Part shown: positions 1-9,015 of the stretch, in pieces | Layout of the letters: each line of letters opens with the position of its first letter | Position numbering within the stretch: the stretch's first letter is position 1 | Source of the DNA: Nitrosomonas cryotolerans ATCC 49181 | Lineage (GTDB): Bacteria > Pseudomonadota > Gammaproteobacteria > Burkholderiales > Nitrosomonadaceae | Direction: 5' to 3' | Length of the DNA: 64,000 nucleotides | NCBI RefSeq assembly: GCF_900143275.1 | Contig: NZ_FSRO01000001.1 | Location: forward strand, 2,560,116-2,624,115 | Made by a program: the position numbers and the translations under genes | The notes under the pieces: generated by a model | What the model was told of the DNA's origin: nothing | The model's database searches: none | What the model saw: the letters and a program-made list of their open reading frames with translations, nothing else

Positions 1-1
1 A

Positions 2-171
2 ACAGAATTCAAAGCCAAAATAGCCTTGGCAGCAATACGTGGAGAAGAAACGGTACCACAACTAGCCGCTCGTTATCATATCCATCCTACGCAGATTAAT
101 AGCTGGAAACGTCATTTGATTGAAAAAGCCAGTGATTTGTTTGGCAAGAATAGTGACGCCAATAATAAGAA
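2..171 (+). pseudogene. IS3-family OrfA, N-terminal part (partial at window edge, interrupted)
   Basis: OrfA is the helix-turn-helix DNA-binding subunit of IS3 transposases. The frame is open from base 2, so the true start lies upstream of the window. Visible residues include PQLAARYHIHPTQINSWKR, a typical IS3 OrfA HTH recognition segment. At 172 the frame runs into the terminal repeat of an IS5-type element, and the hybrid frame then stops at 229. The rest of OrfA resumes at 1453. Family assignment is secure; the gene is inactive as it stands. Confidence 0.85.
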
Positions 172-1449
172 TAAGACCTCTGCACAACCGCGTAAATTTG
201 CTGTGATAATGGGAGAAATGTCCAAATGACATTTGTTATGCGTGTTATTTTGGCAGAAAGTGAAGCTTTTCTTCCTTTTAAAGGAAGTTTTCTCCCTTTA
301 TGTGGCATTTAGACGGACTACTCCCCTTGGTGGCTTGTCCACGAAAATTTTGTTGGCAGCTTTTTTTAAATTCATGCAGATGCTTTTCAGCATAACTTGG
401 GCGTTGACTTTCGCCGTGCCGAAGTAACTGGCGCGTCCCATCCCGAATAGACGTTTGGCCGTGCCGAAACACTGTTCAACAATATAGCGTTTTTTGCTGA
501 TCAATTTATTCGCCAGCTTCTGGCGTGCCGAGAGTGGTTTGTTCTTGTACGCACGATGCATGATTGCGCTCTTGATTTTGTGATTTTTTAGAAACTGCCG
601 ATTGGCGTTGCTGGCTGATCCTTTGTCGGCATATACCCGATTTGCCTCGATGTGCGCACCCTCGATAGCTGCTTCGAAATGTATCATTTCGCTCTGGTTG
701 GCAGGGGCAGTGTGAACTCCGCGCACATAGCCGTCTTGCGAATCCACTACCAGGTAACTGCGATAGCCAAATTGCGACTTCTTGCCTTTTTTTAGCCAGG
801 TCGCATCCGGATCCGCGCTTTGTTCTTCAATAAAAGTGATTCCCGGTTGGCTGCCATCCTCAAATTGAACAGCCTTACCTTCGGCATCCACCTCAAGCAG
901 GATAACCTTTTTGGGGCGTGCCGCTGACTCAATCAGCGTGGCATCAATTACCGCTCCCATTGCGCCTTTGATCATCAATCCGTGTGATTGAAGCTGTTCA
1001 TTGATCGAGGCTAGCAGATCGTCTAACCGATCGCCGGACACCAATCGGTTGCGAAACCGACACAGGGTGGTTTCGTCCGGTATCGCATCCGACAAGGACA
1101 AACCACAAAATTGTAGAAAATCAATCCGAACATACAGTGCTTGCTCCAACGCAGCATCCGACAAACTATGCCACTGTCCCAGCAGGATCGCCTTGAACAT
1201 CATTAACCTATCAAATGGTTCCCGTCCTCCACCATGCGATAACTCGCGCTTGTATAAACCTGTAAGCTTCGAACGTAACTCCTGCCAGTCAATCAGGACA
1301 TCAATCTTCATTAGCACACTGTCTCGTCTCAATCGCTGTGCCAATTCCAGTGTTCCAAAACTTATCTGCATCTCTTGCTCCAAATGTCTTCTGCTTGTCA
1401 CTATTTTAGTCGGTTATCGCGCTGACGGGGGAGTTGTGCAAAGGTCTTA
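172..1449 (-). mobile_element. IS5-family insertion sequence inside IS3 orfA
   Basis: Inverted repeats close the element. The left end (172-188) reads TAAGACCTCTGCACAAC and the right end, read on the minus strand from 1449, reads TAAGACCTTTGCACAAC, with one mismatch. The direct repeat GAA flanks both ends (169-171 and 1450-1452). Excising 172-1452 restores the orfA reading frame exactly, which supports these boundaries. The end motif AGACCTTTGCA resembles the ends of the small dispersed MITE found elsewhere in the window. Confidence 0.8.
298..1371 (-). CDS. IS5-family transposase
   Basis: DDE transposase of the IS5 family, about 357 residues. The N-terminal DUF772-like region (GGGREPFDRLMMFKAILLGQ, then DETTLCRFRNRL) is typical of the IS5 group. 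It is followed by GAVIDATLIESAARPKK with the first catalytic Asp, GYRSYLVVDSQDGYVRGVHT, and VYADKGSAS with the second Asp. I chose ATG at 1371 because GGAG lies about 8 nt upstream; a GTG at 1401 would add 10 residues. The frame is intact and the ends are present, so this copy could be active. Confidence 0.88.
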   Translation of the reverse strand: MQISFGTLELAQRLRRDSVLMKIDVLIDWQELRSKLTGLYKRELSHGGGREPFDRLMMFKAILLGQWHSLSDAALEQALYVRIDFLQFCGLSLSDAIPDETTLCRFRNRLVSGDRLDDLLASINEQLQSHGLMIKGAMGAVIDATLIESAARPKKVILLEVDAEGKAVQFEDGSQPGITFIEEQSADPDATWLKKGKKSQFGYRSYLVVDSQDGYVRGVHTAPANQSEMIHFEAAIEGAHIEANRVYADKGSASNANRQFLKNHKIKSAIMHRAYKNKPLSARQKLANKLISKKRYIVEQCFGTAKRLFGMGRASYFGTAKVNAQVMLKSICMNLKKAANKIFVDKPPRGVVRLNAT

Positions 1450-1452
1450 GAA

Positions 1453-1537
1453 TGGTCATAGTGCCGACGATTTACATCGCGTGATTGGGCAATTGACGGT
1501 GGAACGCGATTTTTTAGCCAGAAAGCTCGATCATTAA
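1453..1537 (+). pseudogene. IS3-family OrfA, C-terminal part
   Basis: Continuation of the interrupted orfA. Joined to 2-171, it reads GHSADDLHRVIGQLTVERDF and then LARKLDH before a TAA stop at 1535-1537. This is the canonical coiled-coil end of IS3 OrfA proteins. The orfB frame is open across this stop region (from about 1525), as expected for the programmed minus-one frameshift that normally makes the OrfAB fusion. Confidence 0.8.
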
Positions 1538-1557
1538 GTGTTGCTGAGCGCAAAACA

Positions 1558-2480
1558 ATGATCGAGCACCACGAGAAACTAAGTCAATCGCGTCAATGCC
1601 ATTTACTGGGTGTTGCACGCTCGTCGTATTATTATCAGCCACAACCCACAGATGGGAGTGAGTTAATCTTGTTGCGTCAAATGGATGAGCAGTATTTGAA
1701 AACACCACAGTATGGTTCACGCAGTTATGCCACGTGGTTCAGGCGCCAGAGGATGATGATAGGCCGCAAGAAAGCAACTTCAATGATGAAGATGCTGGGC
1801 ATTATTAGCACAGCACCAAAGCCCAAAACCAGTATTCCGGCCAAGCAGCACAAGAAATATCCTTATCTGCTCAAAAGTAAGACCCATTAGAGACCTTTGC
1901 AAAATCCCAATAGTTGAAAGATTAACCCTTTATAATGAATAGTAAAAAACTACTGGCGAGGGCTTTTGCAAAAGTCTCCATTAGTCGTCCCAGCCAAGTT
2001 TGGGCGACTGATATCACTTACGTGCCGATGGAAAAAGGTTTTGGCTATCTTGTTGCTATTATGGACTGGTATTCGCGTAAAGTACTGAGCTGGCGCTTAT
2101 CCAACACACTGGACGCTGACTTCTGTGTCCAGGCTTTGGAAGCTGCCATCCAGGATCATGGCTGTCCGAAAATCATGAATAGTGATCAAGGTGTGCGGCT
2201 TACCAGTGAGGCATTTACATCAATACTAAAAACCAATGGTATACAGATCAGCATGGATGACAAGGACTGCTGCTATGACAATATTTTTGTTGAACGACTA
2301 TGGCGTACAGTCAAATACGAACATTTATATACCCAGGAATTCAATAACCTAAAGGAGGTAAGAAAAAGTTTAAATGTTTGGTTCAACTGGTACAATCAAG
2401 AACGTTTTCATCAAAGTCTTGATAATCTAACACCAGATGAAGTTTACTATCAGAAGTATGCAATTCCTCAAGCTGCCTGA
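1558..2480 (+). pseudogene. IS3-family OrfB transposase, frameshifted and split by a MITE
   Basis: The integrase-like catalytic subunit. The first part (1558-1889) has the usual HLLGVARSSYYYQP start and YGSRSYATWFRRQ region, then reads into the MITE and stops. The second part (1979-2480) holds the rve domain with catalytic Asp in QVWATDITYVPM, Asp in MNSDQG and Glu in FVERLWRTVKYEH, ending with HQSLDNLTPDEVYY. Removing the MITE does not restore the frame: one extra A in the run near 1872 shifts the frame, and dropping it would give LLKVRPISRPSQVW. The glycine-rich stretch before CYDN is also degraded. The MITE supplies a new ATG at 1935, so the catalytic domain remains open as a hybrid frame of 181 codons. 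Confidence 0.82.
1890..1978 (-). repeat. MITE copy 1 (89 bp) in IS3 orfB
   Basis: Starts GAGACCTTTGCAAAA and ends CTTTTGCAAAAGTCTC, with the interior AATAGTTGAAAGATTAA typical of the family. The flanks carry a 5-bp direct repeat CATTA (1885-1889 and 1979-1983), which marks it as a transposition product. Orientation is given relative to the majority form that begins GAGACTTTTGCAAAAG. Its interior supplies ATGAATAGT, which opens a frame into the downstream DDE domain. Confidence 0.9.
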
Positions 2481-2549
2481 GCTTGATTAACCAGCCATGT
2501 TAGAGCTTAATTTATCTTCAGGTTGTCTAGTTAAAGGAGGCCACTTCAT

Positions 2550-2742
2550 ATTTTCTGAAAATATTTTCCAATAATGGTAAAAACCAGATCACCCAACGGC
2601 TCACTGTAGAATAATCCACTGATACACCTCGCTCTTCCATCATTTATTCCAGGTGCCGACAACTTAACGGATACGCCGCATACCAGCGAATGCAGACCAA
2701 AATTACCTCAATCGGAAATCCCATTCCTTTTACAACCAGCAT
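2550..2742 (-). pseudogene. IS6-family transposase, N-terminal remnant
   Basis: Read on the minus strand from ATG at 2742 it gives MLVVKGMGFPIEVILVCIRW, then YAAYPLSCRHLE, a stop, and MMEERGVSVDYSTVSRW. This is the beginning of an IS6/IS240-type transposase, including its helix-turn-helix. The premature stop after CRHLE and the missing catalytic domain make it a remnant. The IS6-type end GGTTCTGTCGCA occurs upstream on the same strand (2798-2809), marking the old terminus. The remainder was apparently lost where it meets the IS3 element near 2530-2550. Confidence 0.75.
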
Positions 2743-2858
2743 GTAGCCTCATCATCTTTTCAATGTTGACAGTCAAGGCATCGGTGACCTCGCTTAATGC
2801 GACAGAACCGATTTATACCCCCCACCTTACGGGTTAAATGTTTGTTAGCACTTGTAAA

Positions 2859-5249
2859 TTATGAGTAAGGCCATTTCCAATTGGTGATTTCAGGCATATC
2901 TTCGCCGTAGGTAGTGATGTATTGGCGGTGCTCAACGAGCTTGTCGCGGACAAACTGCTTTACATATGCGCCGACACGGCTGAGTCTTGGCACCCGGTCG
3001 ACCACGTCACCGATCAAATGAAAACGATCCAAATCGTTGAGTACGACCATATCGAATGGCGTGGTGGTGGTGCCTTCCTCTTTGTATCCACGCACGTGTA
3101 AATTTTTGTGGTTGTTGCGACGGTAAGTCAACCGATGGATCAACCAAGGATAACCGTGGTAAGCAAAAATAATCGGCTTGTCGATGGTAAACAAGGCGTC
3201 GAAATCCTTGCCTGACAGGCCATGGGGGTGCTCTTCCTGTGGTTGCATCGCCATCAAATTCACGACATTAATCACGCGTATTTTGATATCTGGAATATGC
3301 TGGCGCAATAAATCCACCGCAGCCAGCGTTTCTAGGGTAGGGATATCGCCTGCACAAGCCATCACCACATCCGGTTCGGCGTCTTGATCATTGCTCGCCC
3401 ACGCCCAAATGCCGATACCTGCCATACTATGTTTAATCGCAGCATCCATATCTAGCCACTGCAGCTGCGGTTGTTTACCTGCGACAATCACATTGATAAA
3501 ATCGCGGCTGCGCAAGCATTTATCAGTAATAGCCAACAACGTATTGGCATCGGGTGGCAAGTAAACACGAATGATATTAGCTTTCTTATTGACAACATGG
3601 TCAATGAAACCGGGGTCCTGATGTGAAAAACCGTTGTGATCCTGTCGCCAGACATGGGAAGTCAATAAATAATTTAATGAAGCGATGGGCTGACGCCAGG
3701 GAATTTCTTTACTCACCTTAAGCCACTTCGCATGTTGATTAAACATTGAATCAACAATGTGGATGAATGCCTCATAACAAGAGAACAAGCCATGACGACC
3801 GGTAAGCAGATATCCTTCCAACCAACCTTGGCAGGTGTGTTCGCTCAGAATTTCCATTACGCGACCATCTGGCGCAAGGTGTTCGTCTTCTGGTAGTGTT
3901 CCCGCCATCCAGGTAAAATTAGTTACTTCGAGCAAAGCACCGAGACGATTGGATTTAGTCTCGTCCGGCCCCATAACACGAAAATTACGGGTGTTCTCAT
4001 TAAGCTGCATGACATCCCGCAACAAAGTGCCCATTACACGGGTCGCTTCACCCATTACCTGCCCAGGCTTGGATACCTCGACAGCATAATCACGAAAATC
4101 CGGCATGTTTAAATTCTTGAGCAACAAACCACCGTTAGCATGCGGGTTAGCACCCATTCGGCGCACGCCTTTGGGCGCCAATTCCAGCAGTTCCGGTATC
4201 AGTCCGCCGCTCTCGTCGAATAGCTCTTCTGGTTTGTAACGCTTCATCCATTGTTCAAGTAACTTGACGTGTTCCGGTTTTGTCGCCATCTCGGCGAACG
4301 GCACCTGGTGCGAGCGCCAATAATCCTCCGTTTTCTGGCCATCGACTTTCTTAGGGCCGGTCCAACCTTTTGGGCTACGCAGGATAATCATCGGCCAGCA
4401 CGGGCGGGCAGCAACGCCGTTCCTACGTGCTTCGCGTTGAATAGTTTTTATTTCTGCAATAATAATATCTAGCGTGGCCGCCATACGCTGGTGCATGATC
4501 TCGGGATCTGATCCTTCAACAAAATAAGGTTTATAACCATAACCAATGAACAGGCTCTCCAATTCCTCGTGACTTAAACGCGCCAACACCGTTGGGCTGG
4601 CAATTTTGTAACCATTCAAATGCAGAACAGGCAGTACCGCGCCGTCATGAATCGGGTTTAAAAACTTGTTTGAATGCCACGCGGTAGCAAGCGGACCGGT
4701 TTCTGCCTCGCCATCGCCAACTACACAGCAAGCAATCAGATCAGGGTTGTCAAACACAGCGCCATAGGCATGTGCAACAGAATAACCAAGTTCTCCACCT
4801 TCATGAATTGACCCCGGTGTTTCCGGCGCACAATGACTGGGGATACCCCCGGGAAATGAAAACTGTTTAAATAACTTTTTCATACCCGCTTCATTTTGCG
4901 CCACATCTGGATAGACCTCGCTATACGTTCCTTCCAGCCAAGTGTTAGCCACCAGGCCCGGGCCACCGTGACCGGGGCCTGTGATATAAATGACGCTTAA
5001 ATCTTGTTCCTTGATAATACGATTGCAGTGCACATAAATAAAATTCAGACCCGGCGTGGTGCCCCAATGGCCGAGCAATCTTGGTTTGATGTGTTCAAGC
5101 GTTAAGGGTTGTTTTAATAGCGGATTATCCAATAGATAGATTTGACCAACGGATAAATAATTTGCCGCACGCCAATAAGCGTTGATTTTGCGTAACTCTT
5201 CAGTAGACAAAGGGCTCACTTGGTCAATTAATTGGGCTTCCGGTTTCAT
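2859..5249 (-). CDS. xfp: phosphoketolase (xylulose-5-phosphate/fructose-6-phosphate)
   Basis: Cytosolic thiamine-diphosphate enzyme splitting xylulose-5-P or fructose-6-P with phosphate into acetyl-phosphate and glyceraldehyde-3-P or erythrose-4-P. The 796-residue length is normal for the family. Signatures seen are TGPGHGGPG near residue 95, [15 protein letters not shown] near 152 and the ThDP-binding GDGEAETGP near 180, with [10 protein letters not shown] further on. ATG at 5249 is chosen because AAGGAG lies about 9 nt upstream; a TTG at 5252 precedes it. The gene directly upstream is a decayed acetate kinase, the usual partner that converts acetyl-phosphate to acetate and ATP. Confidence 0.95.
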   Translation of the reverse strand: MKPEAQLIDQVSPLSTEELRKINAYWRAANYLSVGQIYLLDNPLLKQPLTLEHIKPRLLGHWGTTPGLNFIYVHCNRIIKEQDLSVIYITGPGHGGPGLVANTWLEGTYSEVYPDVAQNEAGMKKLFKQFSFPGGIPSHCAPETPGSIHEGGELGYSVAHAYGAVFDNPDLIACCVVGDGEAETGPLATAWHSNKFLNPIHDGAVLPVLHLNGYKIASPTVLARLSHEELESLFIGYGYKPYFVEGSDPEIMHQRMAATLDIIIAEIKTIQREARRNGVAARPCWPMIILRSPKGWTGPKKVDGQKTEDYWRSHQVPFAEMATKPEHVKLLEQWMKRYKPEELFDESGGLIPELLELAPKGVRRMGANPHANGGLLLKNLNMPDFRDYAVEVSKPGQVMGEATRVMGTLLRDVMQLNENTRNFRVMGPDETKSNRLGALLEVTNFTWMAGTLPEDEHLAPDGRVMEILSEHTCQGWLEGYLLTGRHGLFSCYEAFIHIVDSMFNQHAKWLKVSKEIPWRQPIASLNYLLTSHVWRQDHNGFSHQDPGFIDHVVNKKANIIRVYLPPDANTLLAITDKCLRSRDFINVIVAGKQPQLQWLDMDAAIKHSMAGIGIWAWASNDQDAEPDVVMACAGDIPTLETLAAVDLLRQHIPDIKIRVINVVNLMAMQPQEEHPHGLSGKDFDALFTIDKPIIFAYHGYPWLIHRLTYRRNNHKNLHVRGYKEEGTTTTPFDMVVLNDLDRFHLIGDVVDRVPRLSRVGAYVKQFVRDKLVEHRQYITTYGEDMPEITNWKWPYS

Positions 5250-5371
5250 CAATTATTGCTCCTTACAATTTGAAATTAGTCTGGCTCTAGTTTCTCTTCT
5301 ATGGCCTAAAGAAAAAGCACAGCGATCAAAAGGATATTTCTAAGTACTCCAACAAACAATGCAAACTATGG

Positions 5372-5593
5372 TCCTGGTTAATTCGCCCAGAGCTGCGACC
5401 AATGAACCCAATTTTCGGCCTGCACAGTACACAAATAAATCAATAACTTCTACAGTATGTGAGTTGTCCATCGACCAAGAGTTCGAGCATATCATCGCTG
5501 ATACCCGAAACACCCAGCAAACCGGACTTATAATTCAATATGTCAGTGACGGCATCGATATCCATACCCTTTTCTCTCATCAAATAAAGGGCG
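5372..5593 (-). pseudogene. ackA: acetate kinase C-terminal fragment, truncated by IS30
   Basis: On the minus strand from about 5593 the sequence reads ESALYLMREKGMDIDAVTDI, then LNYKSGLLGVSGISDDM and LELLVDG. A frameshift follows, then LFVYCAGRKLGSLVAALGEL. These match the acetate kinase segments around the conserved SGLLGVSG motif and the F-Y-x-A/G-R-x-x-G-x-L helix. The N-terminal part is cut off precisely at the IS30 inverted repeat (5594) and is not visible beyond that element. The C-terminal TAGIGEN region is also gone. Position directly upstream of xfp fits the common ackA-xfp pairing. No other acetate kinase is present in this window. Confidence 0.78.
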
Positions 5594-6686
5594 GATTCAA
5601 CTTTGAAGTGCAACTTTTGTAAGGAAGTTTATAGGCAAGCTGCGGTAGTATCGGAGCTACTTAAACGACCAAGTAAAAGGAGCACAGATGAATCACTACA
5701 AGCAGCTCGCCAGAGAGCAACGATACCAGATTTCTGGCTTGAAGAAGGCAGGTTTGAGCCAATCACAAATTGCGGATGAAGTGGGCGTACACAAGTCGAC
5801 GATTTCTCGGGAATTCAGACGGAACAAGGGTCGACGTGGTTGGCATCCCAAGCAGGCTCAGGAATTGCAGGACGAACGTCGAAAGAATTACGCCAATGCA
5901 CAGCGCCACTCATTGTTGGAGTGGGCGGAAGTTGAGCGATTGATTCGACAGGACATGAGTCCGGAACAAGCGTCACAGCGGCTTGCTCTGGAAGGCGGGT
6001 TGCCAATCAGCCATGAATCGATCTACTTGCACATTTATACAGATAAGCGCCGTGGTGGCGACCTGTGGCGGCACTTGCGCTGTCAGAAGCCGCGCAGGAA
6101 ACGTTACGCGAGTGGTCAAGAGCGCCGAGGCACAATCAAGAACCGGATTGGCATTGACGAACGTCCGGTGATCGTGGAACAGAAGAGTCGCATAGGCGAC
6201 TGGGAGGGCGACACCGTAATCGGCAAGAACCACCCAGGCGCATTGGTCACATTGGCCGAAAGGAAGTCGCGCTACATTCTGGCAGCCCAGGTTCCCAACA
6301 AACATGCGTCGGGTGTGACGGCGGCAGTAACGCGGCTACTGCGCCCTCACAAAGGGAAGTGCTACACCATGACATTCGACAATGGGAAAGAGTTCGCGGA
6401 GCATCAAACCATCGCGGCGGAACTCAATGCGGATGTTTATTTCGCCCATCCCTACCATTCATGGGAGCGTGGCTTGAATGAGAACAGTAATGGGCTACTG
6501 CGACAGTATTTCCCCAAGGGAATGGAATTGGTTGAGGCTATTCAAGAACAAGTGCAATGGGCGGTGGATAGACTCAACCATAGATCACGCAAAGTGCTTG
6601 GATTCAGAACCCCGTTTGAGGTATTCTTCGGAAAGACGGTTCGCTACATCAAATCACCGTTAAGCGTTGCACTTCGAAATTGAATC
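5594..6686 (+). mobile_element. intact IS30-family insertion sequence
   Basis: The element is bounded by 21-bp inverted repeats with two mismatches (5594-5614 and 6666-6686), each beginning GATTCAA when read inward and ending GAAGTGCAAC. It carries a single full-length IS30 transposase whose stop codon lies inside the right repeat. I see no convincing target-site duplication. The left end abuts an acetate kinase fragment and the right side abuts decayed IS6 and MITE sequence, so a deletion probably accompanied or followed insertion. Confidence 0.88.
5688..6683 (+). CDS. IS30-family transposase
   Basis: A 331-residue transposase of normal length. The N-terminal HTH (LKKAGLSQSQIADEVGVHKS followed by TISREFRRN) is the IS30 signature. 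The catalytic region has Asp in GDWEGDTVIGK, Asp in TMTFDNGKEF and Glu in ERGLNENSNGLLRQYFPKG. AAGGAG lies about 7 nt before the ATG. No lesions are seen, so it is likely functional and could also act on other IS30 copies in the genome. Confidence 0.95.
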   Translation: MNHYKQLAREQRYQISGLKKAGLSQSQIADEVGVHKSTISREFRRNKGRRGWHPKQAQELQDERRKNYANAQRHSLLEWAEVERLIRQDMSPEQASQRLALEGGLPISHESIYLHIYTDKRRGGDLWRHLRCQKPRRKRYASGQERRGTIKNRIGIDERPVIVEQKSRIGDWEGDTVIGKNHPGALVTLAERKSRYILAAQVPNKHASGVTAAVTRLLRPHKGKCYTMTFDNGKEFAEHQTIAAELNADVYFAHPYHSWERGLNENSNGLLRQYFPKGMELVEAIQEQVQWAVDRLNHRSRKVLGFRTPFEVFFGKTVRYIKSPLSVALRN

Positions 6687-6761
6687 TGCGTATTTAATTT
6701 ATCAATGCTGCAAGTAATCAGAAAAACTCAAAAACACAGTTATGCAGCGGTCTTCTTTATC

Positions 6762-6892
6762 GGATGTACAGCTGGATTGGTACACAATTATCTTGCTAAT
6801 GCGTAAAATTGTTCGGCAAAAAAATAATTTTTTAGCCCCTTCCATCATCATCTGACCTTTGCGAATCATGCGCATGAGTTCGATGCCAGCCA
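6762..6892 (-). pseudogene. IS6-family transposase, C-terminal remnant
   Basis: Minus-strand reading from the MITE boundary gives LAGIELMRMIRKGQMMMEGA followed by frameshifted sequence in which AEQF-like and YALA-like residues can be found in another frame. LAGIEL...MIRKGQ is the conserved C-terminal tail of IS6/IS240-type transposases. A MITE (6893-6981) interrupts it at LAGIEL, and frameshifts break the end. It is a separate copy from the N-terminal remnant at 2550-2742. Confidence 0.7.
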
Positions 6893-6981
6893 GAGACTTT
6901 TGCAAAAGCCCTCGCCAGAAGTTTTTTACTATTGATTATAAAGGGCTAATTTTTCAACTATCGAGGTTTTGCAAAGGCCTC
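6893..6981 (+). repeat. MITE copy 2 (89 bp)
   Basis: Begins GAGACTTTTGCAAAAG and ends TTTTGCAAAGGCCTC. The interior has the family signature CTCGCCAGAAGTTTTTTACT and ATTGATTATAAAGGGCTAAT. No convincing flanking direct repeat is seen (CAGCCA left, TTTTTA right). It truncates an IS6-family remnant. Confidence 0.88.
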
Positions 6982-7035
6982 TTTTTATATTGCACTAACT
7001 CTACAAACTAAACTACAATCTTTTTACAGTCATTT

Positions 7036-7063
7036 AAAACAAATAAAGCCCCGTAATACGGAG
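7036..7063 (-). terminator. probable rho-independent terminator of ssb
   Basis: Read on the minus strand, a short stem CTCCGT-ATT-ACGGGG (7063-7049) is followed by CTTTATTTGTTTT. It sits about 50 nt after the ssb stop codon. The stem is short (6 bp with one G-U pair), so confidence is moderate. Confidence 0.55.
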
Positions 7064-7113
7064 TTTTCAGTAGACTTATCAGAGAATAAATCAAATTTTT
7101 AAATCATGTATTC

Positions 7114-7563
7114 CTAAAAAGGAATATCATCATCCAGGTCATCGAACCCACTTCCCTGCCTGCCATGAGCAGATTGACTTGGAGCAGTACTGCCATTTTC
7201 TTTATCCGCTGGTTTGAAATTACCACCATCTGATTTACTACCCAGCATTTTCATATCGCTGGCAATAATTTCGGTAGTATAGCGGTCGACTCCTGACTTA
7301 TCTGTCCACTTTCGTGTTTCTAGCCGTCCTTCAACATAGACAGAGCGACCTTTTTTTAAGTACTCGCCCGCAATCTCAGCCAGTCTTCGATAGAATGTAA
7401 CTCGGTGCCATTCCGTTTTTTCCTGTTTTTCACCATTTTTATCTTTCCAGATATCTGTCGTTGCCAAAGTAATGTTGGTGACGGCTTCGCCACTTGGCAT
7501 ATAACGGGTTTCTGGATCTTTACCCAAATTACCAATGAGTATGACCTTATTGACTGATGCCAT
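7114..7563 (-). CDS. ssb: single-stranded DNA-binding protein
   Basis: Coats single-stranded DNA in replication, recombination and repair as a homotetramer. The 149-residue protein has the OB-fold start [20 protein letters not shown], then [21 protein letters not shown] and [12 protein letters not shown]. It ends with the acidic tip DDLDDDIPF that recruits partner proteins. Its ATG directly abuts the TAA of the upstream MFS gene (TAAATG), so the two are probably co-transcribed. The neighbourhood with uvrA is common in betaproteobacteria. Confidence 0.97.
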   Translation of the reverse strand: MASVNKVILIGNLGKDPETRYMPSGEAVTNITLATTDIWKDKNGEKQEKTEWHRVTFYRRLAEIAGEYLKKGRSVYVEGRLETRKWTDKSGVDRYTTEIIASDMKMLGSKSDGGNFKPADKENGSTAPSQSAHGRQGSGFDDLDDDIPF

Positions 7564-8949
7564 TTATGTGTTTTCTCCTAGTAGCTTAACGACGCTCTCT
7601 TCATCAAAACCTTTTAAATCAACTTTTAAATAGGCAACTCGTTCATTTGCCAGCACCAAAGCTTCATACACGCCAGACAATGCTGCCAGTTCTCGAGATA
7701 ACCCACTCGCTCTGCCAACATCCATTTCCTTCACATGATACATTTTGGAACGTACGGCAGCAGGCGCTTTCATAGTCGCAGCAAACATCAGCCATATGCA
7801 CAATAAAAGTCCGCAAAATATATATAATACGTTGCTCCCATGATGCTCATACAGATAACCGCCTACTGTTGCCCCTACAAAAGCACCCAAAAACTGGGTA
7901 CTACTATAGACACCAATCGCGGTACCCTTTGCACCAACCGGTGCAATTTTGGAAATGAGCGATGGTAAACTCGCCTCTAATAGATTAAAGGCGGTAAAGA
8001 AAACCAGCAGCGCTATGGCTGTACCCCATATTGAATCGGCTGTAAGTGCCAGTGAAATCTGCCCCAGCAGTAATAACGCTATTGCTGCAATAAATATTGT
8101 TTTAAGTTTAGCTTTCTTTTCAGCATAAATAATCGCTGGGATAATCAATACCATAGACATCAGCAGAACGGGCAGATAGAGTTGCCAATGATCATCCGCC
8201 TCTAATCCAGCCTGACGTAACGATAACGGCATAACCAGCCATAACGCCATGAGTGTTGCATGTAATGCAAAAATACCATAATTCAAACGTAATAATTCAA
8301 TATTACTCAATACATTTTTGAACTTCGATGCGGATGCTTCCGTATCAGAATGAAAACGACTGATCAGTGGATCAGGAATAATTTTGTGTACAACTATGAT
8401 TGCTAACAATGCCAGCGCACCAGTCATGGCAAAGATTCCTGACACGCCAATTAATTGATTTAACGCCGGCGCAACAATCAATGAAACAGCAAAAGTAGTG
8501 CCAATAGTCATACCAATGACAGCCATCGCTTTAGTCCGATGTTCTTCCCGAGTAAGATCAGCCGCAAGCGCCATTACTGCCGCTGAAATCGCACCGGCTC
8601 CTTGTATAACGCGACCTAAAATTACCCAGTAAATATCAACAGCAATTGCCGCGGTAAAACTACCGATGGCAAATAAAATCAAACCCAGATAGATTACGGG
8701 TTTACGTCCAATACGATCCGATAGCCAACCAAAAGGGATTTGTAAAATCGCCTGGGTCAGTCCATACGCACCTAACGCAATACCAATCAGTGTAAAGTTA
8801 TCGCCACCGGGCAAATGCTCCGCATAGAAAGCAAATACCGGCAAAATGATAAATAATCCAAACATACGCAAGCCATAAATACCAGCCAAACCAACCGTAG
8901 CGCGTAATTCTGTTGGAGACATTTTTTCAGAGGATAATGAGGCAGACAT
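7564..8949 (-). CDS. MFS transporter, YajR-like
   Basis: Major facilitator superfamily exporter with about 12 membrane helices and an extra C-terminal soluble domain. The signature between helices 2 and 3, [16 protein letters not shown], is clear near residue 78. The last roughly 65 residues ([13 protein letters not shown] onward to KLLGENT) resemble the ferredoxin-like YAM domain of E. coli YajR. Substrate is unknown. It overlaps no neighbour but abuts ssb directly downstream and is divergent from uvrA. An internal ATG at residue 10 is an alternative start; no strong ribosome binding site distinguishes them. Confidence 0.88.
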   Translation of the reverse strand: MSASLSSEKMSPTELRATVGLAGIYGLRMFGLFIILPVFAFYAEHLPGGDNFTLIGIALGAYGLTQAILQIPFGWLSDRIGRKPVIYLGLILFAIGSFTAAIAVDIYWVILGRVIQGAGAISAAVMALAADLTREEHRTKAMAVIGMTIGTTFAVSLIVAPALNQLIGVSGIFAMTGALALLAIIVVHKIIPDPLISRFHSDTEASASKFKNVLSNIELLRLNYGIFALHATLMALWLVMPLSLRQAGLEADDHWQLYLPVLLMSMVLIIPAIIYAEKKAKLKTIFIAAIALLLLGQISLALTADSIWGTAIALLVFFTAFNLLEASLPSLISKIAPVGAKGTAIGVYSSTQFLGAFVGATVGGYLYEHHGSNVLYIFCGLLLCIWLMFAATMKAPAAVRSKMYHVKEMDVGRASGLSRELAALSGVYEALVLANERVAYLKVDLKGFDEESVVKLLGENT

Positions 8950-9015
8950 GAATCAAATTGTGAGTTTTCTGGAAAGTTGGGTATATTAGCAGGTTGACTC
9001 ATACATAGATAGCCA

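Larger units (their letters stand above)
1..2530 (+). mobile_element. IS3-family element, broken by nested IS5-type and MITE insertions
   Basis: The left end lies outside the window. The element can be reconstructed as orfA (2-171 joined to 1453-1537) followed by orfB (1558-1889 joined to 1979-2480). It is interrupted by an IS5-type element (172-1449) and by an 89-bp MITE (1890-1978). Removing the IS5-type element with one copy of a GAA target repeat restores an in-frame orfA ending with the characteristic IS3 OrfA stretch IGQLTVERDFL. The right end near 2530 is estimated, because I could not match a terminal repeat without the left end. The element is dead unless complemented. Confidence 0.85.

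Noticed and set aside
8950..9015. LexA box between the MFS gene and uvrA
   Set aside because: No CTGT-N8-ACAG palindrome is present in the gap.
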